This document shows positions 46,101-56,500 of a stretch of DNA of 64,000 nucleotides, piece after piece. Below the pieces are notes generated by a model, which made no database searches, was not told the origin of the DNA, and worked only from the letters and a program-made list of their open reading frames with translations. Source of the DNA: Psococerastis gibbosa (Eukaryota > Arthropoda > Insecta > Psocodea > Psocidae); assembly GCA_963971405.1 (NCBI GenBank), contig OZ020485.1, forward strand, positions 7,378,001 through 7,442,000, read 5' to 3'. Within the stretch, counting starts at the first letter, position 1; each line of letters starts with the position of its first letter. A program made the position numbers and the translations under genes.

Positions 46101-47900
46101 TGTAAAATTCCTTCTTATATGTCAAATGTGAAATTAAACTTTAATGTTCATTTCTGTACTCATACTCGTACATCTGCTATGTTCTTATTAAAATAAACTG
46201 CTTGTGATGCTTATGCTTGCTTAACTTAGGAAAGTTAGATTCGGGAACTTAGGGAAATGAAATAAACTACTTAGGGCTACTCTAGAAGGTAGCCGTTTTC
46301 TAACGGAAGACCGGTCCTGATAAGACACTGAAGCCCGGAGCCTGATTAGCCTGGGATTGGTGTTACGAAAATTAAACGGGCTAGCTCAGACGACACCCAA
46401 GCTAATCCCACTCCGGCATCAAACTACTCAACACAACTAGGGAAACATGCAGCTACCGAGGTCAAGCTCCCGATGAATCCGACAGAAACCCAGATCGCGG
46501 GGCGCTATACTCTAGAGCCGCATCCTTCCTCATGCGGAGACTCAACTCAGGGAGCGTTAAGGTCAGAAAGAAACCTGGACAAAATCTGCGACAACAATCT
46601 CTCTCTTCTAATGCAACAAAATATACAGTGCAATAATAATTTTTAAATTGAAAAACAGAGCCAAACAGTAGCGGGTGCATTAAGCTAAAACCACGTCTTA
46701 GACGGGGCAATAGAAACCAATATGGCCGAAATAGTCAACAAGATTACCGAGCCAGAGGAGCTCTTATTTTATTTTAAAATTAACCGAAAAAACCCAGCCG
46801 GGAAAACTTTTCCGCTTTTTCCAAAAGCAACAAAACAAAAATAATGTGAGAGTGACAAACGAAATTACTACGGTAAGTACAGTGAAAACAATACATTGAC
46901 AACCTGGTGATCTAAGCACAGAGACGCTGCGTTTTTGCGCCAAAACAGAGACCTCTTTATTAAAATGTAATCAAAACACGAACCCGGGGCGCCAACCTAC
47001 AATTTTGGAATGATTACTGCCAAACAAGGACCGGTAGACGTGCCCCTTTCCCGTAGGCAAGGATCGGGTCACACGCCTCAATTTTACGGTTCCAAAAGTG
47101 GCTGCAAACACCCAGCGTCCCTATTCTTAGACCACCATGTTGTAATTAGAACAAGAATGAACAGGCTCCCGAAGTTTGACAGCTCCAGGAGTGTCATCAG
47201 CTGATTAGGACAAGACAGACAGCTCATCAAAATTACGTACGGACTAAAATAATTTAGAAATGTAGGGGGTAGCAAAATTGCGCCCAGAACTTAGGAAAAT
47301 TGACGAACTGGAAAATTATATAAAAGAAAAGAAGCTTACGGACCAGAGCTCACGGCAGGGTACTCGGCTTCCACTAGTAGGTGCAGGGCGCAGAGAGTGC
47401 ATACTCCGCAGGGTGTAGTAGGCCCTAGGCAGGCCGTAGGTAGGTCAAAATATGCATGGCTCACTCCATCTCGCCTATCCGAAATCCAGGCGGCTACCGG
47501 AGCCTAGTTGGTCAGGCTCCGGGCTGTGGCTCCCCAGCGACCGGCTTTAGGCCCAGACAAGTTTTTCCTACCCCATCATGGTGGCTGTTTTCAAGTGCAC
47601 AAAAAATCAACCTCGACGCAACTCATCACCAAGAAAGTCAGAGAATGAGCAAGTTTGAGACTTGCCAGCTCACTTCGTCCTTATCCGGTCATATTAGCCA
47701 CTTTTAGGCACCTTTTAACTCCCAAGTTGACTTCATGTGGTTAACCTCACCCCCCAAAAAACCCAATATATTATTTTGACTCGCCCCCAATTGTGTTTAA
47801 TCGTGGTTAATGCTCGATTTATTCCCCTTTCGACTCATTTCCGTTTCGAGTTTCAAAGTATCCCCGCCACTCACTCCGCGCTGTTTTTTAAATCATTACA
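46101..47900 (-). repeat. 5' LTR (1800 bp) of the internally deleted LTR element
   Basis: Direct repeat of 43693-45492, offset by 2408 bp, with TG...CA ends. It carries promoter and polyadenylation functions in active elements. Confidence 0.9.
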
Positions 47901-48138
47901 ATTGAAAACGACTTTATTGAATAAAAACAAAACAAAAGGCGAACAATAAGACTATAAAGTCTTCTTTTCATGATAACCTTAAAAACAAACTGACAATTAT
48001 TACTCCTTTATGAGTAAAATATTTCTATTCAATACATTGTATATTATCGTATGTATGATATGGGACACTGGGGGTCCACGGAAATAGTTAATTTTGTTCG
48101 CAGTAATAGCAGTTTGGGAACCGCTGGATTAAGCTATG

Positions 48139-48588
48139 AATGCCATTTAAAAGTTGCCTAATAAACAGACAGTCAATATGTAATGCAACTGCTACAGAAC
48201 TTACAGAACTGGGATACTACGTGTTAATTTTATGTAATTTGTTTACTTTGTATTTAGTTTTATTTTTTAACTGTAATTTCTTAAACTTCAACATTTTCTC
48301 TATTTTAATTTTAATTTTAGTAATTTTTGGATTAGATTGTGGGGCCCATCACGGGAATGCCCAAAGGTGCCCCTCTGAACCACATTACTAAGGCGGGGTA
48401 TCCACATACGTCACTGGTCAATGGTAAATGTGGTATTGACGTTTTATTAGCAGACATTAAAGACATACCAAAAATGTCTGCTACCACGTCAAAACCATAT
48501 TTACCATTGACGTATGTGGAAACCCCGCCTAAGTAATTGTATAAAAAACGGTAAATAAATATATTTGATTTTGATTTGATTTGATTTT
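48139..48588 (+). mobile_element. LINE 3' end with MITE G inserted
   Basis: A T-rich 3' UTR contains GGGGCCCATCACGGGAATG and GTGCCCCTCTGAAC, shared with the inverted copy at 57.8 kb, and ends in tandem TGATT units (about 48566-48588). Only the 3' end is present. MITE G interrupts it at an ATTAC-TAA site. Confidence 0.65.
48392..48529. mobile_element. Foldback MITE G (type II variant)
   Basis: A 138-bp palindrome begins GGCGGGGTATCCACATACG, flanked by TAA on both sides (48389-48391 and 48530-48532). It carries ATGTCTGCTACCACGT in one arm and TTAGCAGACAT in the other. It is inserted in a LINE tail whose paralogous copy lacks it. Confidence 0.9.
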
Positions 48589-49886
48589 GTGGCTTGGAAG
48601 CATACTGATGTTTAATCACTCGCGCGCATAAAGCTCATGCGACTTTCGCGTGAGGATGCAAAATGAGGGATCAAACACCATATAAGATAGATTTTCCACA
48701 AGCAAATACTCGACTTAGACCTATGCGAATAAAGGTGGCTTGAAGATATATAGGTAACAGACTTTTTTAGGTCGGGTTTACGGGTCAAATGCTAATACCG
48801 CTAATAAAAAAGAAATTAAAACTTATCGACAGGATTAAATACAGTAATAGGTATTTCATCAGCCATCAGTTTCATCACGGTAAGGTAAACATACTTTCCT
48901 TTCGGGTCATCTTCACAATTAATCTACGCATTAACCCCATATTATAAGTAACTAGGTGATCATTTTCAGCACAGTAAACATTAGCTGACTATAAGAACAT
49001 AAGAACGTAACAAAGAACATATAACGGCTATGTCAAAAGGAAGCACTTTCCCATATATGCCATATGGAAAACAGTACACTCATGTAATATACCAAAGTGG
49101 AAATGTGAAATGTAGCTTTATTTTCTTTCACGCATCTGAGCATCACAATAAAGCTCATTATGTACCGTAGTCAACAGAGCGAAAAAAAAAAGAAAATAAC
49201 CAACAGAATATTTCAGATAAAATTGGTACACGAAATATTTTTCCTGCTGGCACCAGGCCAGTAACGGACAATAAACTATCCAATAATACAACAATAAATA
49301 TTATGACACATTGTTTTTGTAAATTTTCAGAAATATATAGACATACATACACACATACAGGATAACACGAAGGTATAGAATAAGCGGCCAATATATACAG
49401 TTAATACTACTCTTGATGACATTAAGTGGAATGACTGAATACAACATTGCACAGTGGCATTATTATTATTGTTATGCAATGAATGGACGCATTAAAAACA
49501 ACAAAAAATACAGCCTTAGAATCAATAATATGAGACTTTTCAGGAAAAAATTCTGAAAGAAAGTTGCTCTAGATTTCTATTTGGTTTTTTGCCCTGAATC
49601 GATCATGGAATGAACGAAGACCGATACTCGCGAAAGACCACGCAACTGAGAGGAATACGAAAATTTTATTTTTCCTTGAAAAAGCTATTTTAGGACCTAA
49701 TATTAAAAGTTTAGAATGCTTTATGCTACCTAAGGTATTCTCATATTCATTTCGTGCGCACTAATTCCGAAGTTTAAGCCATGCTGTGATGACATGTTTA
49801 TATTGTTGTTGTTTTCCTTTCTTGTACAGCCAATAAATAAATAAATAAAATAATGTACTCTGTCAGTAAAGGTTTAAAATTAGAAA
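48589..49886. other. Intergenic stretch between LINE tail and MITE H
   Basis: No supported ORF, RNA gene or recognised repeat is seen in this AT-rich sequence. Confidence 0.4.
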
Positions 49887-50017
49887 GGCGGTGTTTCCAC
49901 ATACGTCAATCGTCAATGAGAAATGTGAAATTGAAGAATTTAAGACATACTAAAAATTCTGCTACCACGTCAAAACCATATTTCTCATTGACGATTGACG
50001 TATGTGGAAACACCGCC
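49887..50017. mobile_element. Foldback MITE H (type II)
   Basis: A 131-bp palindrome very close to MITE B, flanked by AAA on both sides instead of TAA. The right arm keeps TCTGCTACCACGTC; the left arm has lost part of the motif (a small deletion near 49935). Confidence 0.9.
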
Positions 50018-50566
50018 AAAGGGAAAGCTGAATTTTAATAAGATTTGCTCAAACCATTTGGTACGGTTTTTAAAATAATAATAATAATAGTAATTGTTTA
50101 CAGCTTTTTTAAATTAAATAAAAAATTCTCACTCAATTTTAGTTTTGATTCTTTTCAGCGATGTGGGACGAGAAACACTAACGTATGATTATAACATAAA
50201 TAATAATAATACTAATTGATAAAATATTTTCTCATATGCTTCATGAAATGTTCAGTTCATGAGCTGAGCATTACAGTTCAATTGGTATGTTGAAAAAAAA
50301 AAATTAATTCCACCCGACAGCTTTTTAAGGAATATTGCGTAGGCTACCCCATGTACACGGTTTTTTTCTGGGGTAGGGTTTCTCAACCCCTACATTGTAC
50401 ATGCTCGATACGAAACTTTACATGTATTGTATCCATGCGAAATCAATAAGCACAAGCAGTACCGAACTTAAATATCCAGAAGCATTTGAGTTTCCTTGGA
50501 CGTTACCTATTGATTACTTCAATTCCATTGAAGTAAGATAACTTTAAAACCAACCAAATGACATGC

Positions 50567-53500
50567 CTACGAAGAGGAAGGTGAAATTATGTTTAAGAAG
50601 CTGCTATATGAGCCAAAGCCGAATCCAAGAATGCCGAATAACACGATAAACACATCTTTCCAAAGGATCCAGTTGTAGCGACCCAAATCAGTGTCCCAGA
50701 AAGTGATTATCTCAATGATTGGTGGGAATATCAGAGCGAGCGTTGAACTGCTGACGGCGCCTACCAATGAAATGACAGCGCTGAGATTGGGTATAATGGC
50801 CGCCAATGCAACTAAAAAGTTAAAAATAATTTTATTATAATGTGATTTTTCTTTAAACCATGGAATTATAAACAAAAATTAGTACCGGTGCCTAACCGTT
50901 ATGGCATTGATTTCAAACTATTTTGCAAACAAAGAATGAGCGAGTCAATTAGACGAAACAACGCAATTCTTCCTCCCGCAGCCACAAAGATGTAAAAATG
51001 AGTAGAAGAAATTTCGGGAAAACTAGAAATTTCCATCGACCCTATCGGAAATATCCAATAATGTCATTACAAAAAATGATTATTTGTTACTATTTTTCAT
51101 TGCATAAAAGTTTGAATTTCGTATCTTTTTAAGGCGTGAACGTACATTTTTCAAGCGTTTAAAAACTGTGGCCAAACAGTGCCAGAGGCGGCCAGATAGC
51201 CGCTTATATATCACAATGAGAAGGAGCTTTCTTCTACTTTCTATATTATGGCTTTACGGTCGATATTTCATAAGAAATTCGAAATAGGGCCAATAACGCG
51301 TAATGGGGGGTGTCTGATTTGCTCTTTAAGTTTCCCGGGGTTATTTATTTTAAAAAATCTCAAGATAATTCCTTAAATTTAACCTTGACTCGTATGAGCA
51401 GAAAAAGCTCATTTAACGCACACTTTACAGTAAGCGTATTTGGCAGTAGCCCTGACTTAACTTGACTTAAGTTGGCGCTGTCAGCCCTGGGGGACTTTTG
51501 GCCGCATTCACAACACTACGCCACCGGATCCTGTCCTTCGCCAGATCACACCAATTATCGGCCCGAAGGCCAACTTCCTGTATATCTTCGTTTAGCTGGT
51601 CGCCATAGCGTCGTCTCGGACGCCCCAAAGGTCTTCTTCTGTTGGGACATGCCATCCATACTGCTTGTGCTGTTCTATCCGCTGGTATACGGACGACGTG
51701 TCCCATCCACTGGAGCCTTCTGCTTCGTAGTATTTGTGTGACGTCTGGCGAGCCGAAGAGTTGGTGGATTTCTTCGTTCGTTCGGATTCTCCAACTGTTG
51801 TTTTCAAAAACTCTTCCGAATATTCTCCGTAACATCTTGTTCTCGAAAACAGCCAACGCTCTTGATTCTTTCTTTGTCAGGGCCCATGCTTCACCACCAT
51901 ATATAAGGACAGGTAGGATTAGCGTCTTGTAAAGCCTGATCTTTGTTGTCCATGATAGAATCCGAGTCGAGAATAGTGCTCTTGTTTGGAAGAAAGCTAC
52001 ATTGGCTGATTTAATTCTGTTAAGAACGTCTTGACTGATCTTGTTGTCGGACGTGATGATGGACCCAAGGTATTTGAAATCTTGCACTCTTTCAAAGCGA
52101 CCTGTGCAGGTATCTTGGTCTCTTCCCACTAATAGGTACTTGGTTTTTTCAACGTTTATTTTTAGACCTAGCTTCAGAGCTTCTTCTTCAAGGGCTTTCA
52201 CTGTGTAGCCCAGTGTAGAAAAATGAAAAATGGTGAAAAAAACATTAAATTATAGTAGAATGAAACCCATTGGAAATGAAAGATAATATGACAGACATTA
52301 AAGGAAAAATAAATTATGGGCGATCTGAGTTCGAGAGGCAGGTAGGGGTGGTTTTTAAGGGTTGAAATACGGTATCTTCATTTCCGACAAAACTACAAGT
52401 TCTATGGAAAAACTTCAAATATCAAAAAGGTAGATAATAAGATGTACAATTTTAGCGATTACATTTTTCTCACATAACCTCAAATTTTTTGAGAAAAGTG
52501 CCAAAAACCAGGGTTTTGGTTTTTTATTTTTAACTTTCACAAAAAATATAAAATTTACGTGAAGATTGGGGAAAACTTACTTTTTTATATTATAAATACG
52601 CTGCAATTTTTCTGATTTAAAATATTAATTTTTTCCAACTAATTTTGACTATAGATGGATTGAAAAATTGAAAAATTGCAGCGTATTTATAATATAAAAA
52701 AGTAAGTTTTCCCCAAATTTCACGTAAATTTTATATTTTTTGTGAAAGTTAAAAATAAAAAACCAAAACCCTGGTTTTTGGCATTTTTCTCATAAAATTT
52801 GAGGTTATGTGAAAAAAGTGTAATCGCTAAAATTGTACATCTTATTATATACCTTTTTGCTATTTGACGTTTTTCCATAGAACTTGTAGTTTTGTCGGAA
52901 ATGAAAATGTACCGTATTTCACCCTTAAAACCACCCCTACCTGCCTCCCGAACTCAGATCGCCCGTAATTTATTTTTGCTTTAATGTCTGTGATATTATC
53001 TTCCATTTCCAATGGGTTTCATTCTTGTATAATTTAATGTCTTAAAAAAACTTATGTACCCTGGGCTACAGTTGCATGATTTGTGAGGAATCTCGATTTT
53101 CGCTGGACACAGCATTTAGCAACGCGCTCGAGGGAGCTTTTTGTAATTTGTCGATATATCCAATAGCAGAATTTCTCGAAGCTAACAGGAACATCTCAAC
53201 TAACGTACTAATCTATTATTTAATTTCACGTTAAATACATAGCCTAATATTTAATTGCAAAGGCTTTCACGGTCGGAGTTACGTGATGCAGCAGTAGAAT
53301 TCGGGATGGTAGGCCGTGGTCGCTCAGAAAACGTACTTCCAAACGTTTCGTCAGCATCTGCGGTCGATGAAACGTCTGCAAGTTTCAGGATGACCACGGC
53401 CAATCATCCCGGATTCTACTGCTTCATCATAGCACAATATTGTTTTTTGACTAAGCCTAAAACTGGGACGACTGGCCCCAACGGTTGCCTCAGTTAAAAA

Positions 53501-56500
53501 CGGCAAACTTGAATTTAATATGAGCGGTATTATCACACAACTGCAACGACTTGAGATATGGATCGTATGTTTATTACGAAAATGTTCTACTTACAAGTAA
53601 GTAAGACGAGCCCCGTCCGTAGAAAATACTCTCCATACTGCCGCGCTTTCTCATTTTCAAGATGTTCTTTGATAGGAGGCCACATAATACCAACGGGAAC
53701 GTATAGCTGTAGACCGTACGATAAGAAAATGGCTAGTGCCATCGTCAGCTTGACAGATTGTGCCAATCTAAAAGTCAATTATATGCAAAAGTAAATAGCG
53801 ATGGCAAGAACCAAAATACAAAACAAATACAAAAATGACGTTGTGGGTTGTCTTATTGAGACTCAATGTTAAACCTGCAAGCTTAACAACTGGCACTTGA
53901 CAACTTTATACGAATCAGAAAAAAACAGTTCCACTAATATCTCTGGATTTTGTTCTATAAATAAATAAATAATTACTTTTTGTCCTATTACTAAGCCAAG
54001 CTATCGGAGTTAGAACTGTAAATTCCTCTCTAACACTCAACTAGGAAGGCAACATAAGCCCTGGACTAAGGAAACGAAGATTGAGCCTAAAAAAAATCGA
54101 AGCATTTGAGATGTGGTGGTATCGTCGTATGCCACGAATACCTAGGTAAGCCCATGTAACCAATGAGGAGGTTCTGACCAGAATAAGCGAAAGCAAAACT
54201 CTGGTTTCATCCATATGTACAAGAAGCGCTCGCTGGATCGGACATTTGCTACGACACGTGAACTTTGTTAGTTGCATCATAGAAGGAACAATAGAAGGCG
54301 TCAATCGACCTGAGTGCCCAAGAAAGCAATATCTACAACAAGTGATGGAGCTGAAGAGGGCGTGCCAGAGTCGAGAGGAGTGGAGGCATCGATGCCACAT
54401 GTTGCTGCCAACCAGCTTGCCGGCTTGAAGAAGAAAAGAAAGGACCGGGACCGTCTGCTTTACATGTCCTGAATGGGACTCGAACTAACAACCATTCGGG
54501 TGAAACTCAGAGTCCGTACCATTACTCTACATGTCCTGCATCCTGCCCTGTCCTATTCTGTTTCTATGTGGCTGCCAAGCATACTTACAAGTCATGGGGA
54601 AGATTAAGAGTGATGCTCCCTTTTCTGGCTTCATCTCCATACTTCAAATAACCAAAAAAGCCTACTGCAGTATATAAACAAGCCACAATCACCATCCCAG
54701 TATTCAAAACTCCAGTCCAGCCCCCAAAATCTTGCGGTGTCTTCATGTTATTTTCGAGAGGCAGAACCTATGAAGAAAAATAAATAAAATGAATAATTGA
54801 AATAAAATAAAACGTTGGTTCATAGAAAGTTACATGTAAACATTGTCAAAGGGCTTCTTGGAGCCTTCCGCAACCCCACGGGTTGGATTGTTAACATCTT
54901 TATAAGGGTCTTGACAATTTCGTTATTGTAGTTGTTGGCAAGCCTGCCACTGGATTGTACATTATTTTGTTCTTAATTTGCCAAAATTTTATTTTATTTT
55001 TTAAATTAGAACCCTACAAATTCAGTCATTTCCTTTGACCACCTTTGACATTTCCCCGTTATCGGCCACACTTAGCTTATGGCTAAGCGCCGTCTATTCT
55101 ATTTTATATCTTTGGTTAGAAATTCTTATGATAAGACACCACATCCTATATAAATAATCAAACAGCAAGCTCATCTTATATTTAAATTTTGTTTTAGCCG
55201 CGCATACCATAAAAGGATACTAAAATGTGAATACATCATTACACGTACTTCCGCAACCAAAATTTGATCAAGGCTAAACAGCAAAATTTATATTGTATGC
55301 ATAATGAAATGCCATGACGATTGCCAATCTTTGCTAGAAGAGGCATTTAAAGAAGAAGCAAAATGAAAGCGGAAATAAAATAATAACATACCATTCCAAT
55401 GCCTTCAAATGCGTAGATGGCGGTTCCAAAGTACAGTGGTAATTGTGACCAAGAAGAGAACGCTTTGACGGATGACGTTTTAGGAAGTCCTTGTAGAATG
55501 TAGAAAAATGTCACTCCGAGTCCTCCGACAGTCAGCATGGCCGCCATAAGCGAAACAGGAGTGAGAAACTGCAATAATAATAATAATTCAGATTCAAGAA
55601 TTGCTTGCAATGATCTCTTAAATATTCTGAACAGCTATTGTGGACACCCCACTTCAAGTCTATTTAAAATTAAAATAATCAGGTCTACTTTGGAGGAAAG
55701 GTGAGCTGAATTCATCATGCCAGGTATTAAAAAATTTATTCGAGTGTCAACATACCGGGAATCAACCCAGATCAACTCTAATGGGTAAGAAGAACATTAG
55801 AGCCCCGATATCAACTGCTCAGGGCCAGGGCTGTCAGGTACTCTACAAGAGTCAATCCAGCATAAGGTATCGGTAGTGCTTCGTCGCCAGCTAACACATT
55901 GTGGCACAAAATGTTAGGACAAGACCACCAAATTATGACTTTATTTCGCATTTTTTGTAAAGTTGTCAGATATCAAACAATTTTACTATCTAAGGCGTAG
56001 ATCGAGAGTTCGAATCCCACCAAGCCCAGTTTTTTCCATACCCTCCAATTTCGATTTTATTTTTTATTTTAATTTTGCTTATTTATTGTTTTACGCATCG
56101 ACTAATAGTTTGTCCCATTGACAGCAATATGCTACCCCTACTTTAAAAGTATCATGGTTAGTTTAGCAGTGCTCTCAAAAGAATTAAATTGTAACAAACC
56201 TTAAGATTTTTGACTAGATTCAGCAGAATCATTGGAAGTAGAAGGATCATCAAATACGTAATTTTGCTCAAATGGATGTGGTAGTTGCCGAAGAAGTCTT
56301 CAAGACTGGTGGCCACAAACACAAAATAAACACAACAGAATCCAAGTTGTGTAATGCATAGGAATGCATTTACAGCAGCTCTGAAAAAATGCAAATTAAA
56401 TTCACAGTTGGTAGGCATTTGGTAGTGAGTTCGGTTAAGAAACAATGCCTATGTAGGTATTTTATTTTGGAAATTTGCGTAAGGCGGGTATTCCACATAC

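Larger units (their letters stand above)
43693..47900 (-). mobile_element. Recent LTR retrotransposon, internal region mostly deleted
   Basis: Two direct 1800-bp LTRs flank only 608 bp of internal sequence (45493-46100). The flanking bases ATTG at 43689-43692 and 47901-47904 are a 4-bp target duplication. The minus orientation is shown by the purine tract next to the lower LTR, the TGGCGCC primer-binding motif next to the upper LTR, and a minus-strand integrase end. It must rely on proteins from a full-length relative. Confidence 0.9.
43496..48126. mobile_element. hAT-like non-autonomous element split by an LTR element
   Basis: The left end reads CGTTGGTTCCCAAAGTGGG and the right end, read inward, CAGCGGTTCCCAAACTG, a hAT-type terminal inverted repeat. 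Identical 8-bp flanks GATTAAGC (43488-43495 and 48127-48134) are the expected hAT target duplication. No transposase is visible; without the LTR insertion the element is about 425 bp. Confidence 0.8.

Noticed and set aside
53587-53778. 63-residue ORF as a separate small membrane protein
   Set aside because: It is the SLC36 exon 53767-53595, joined in phase to neighbouring exons.
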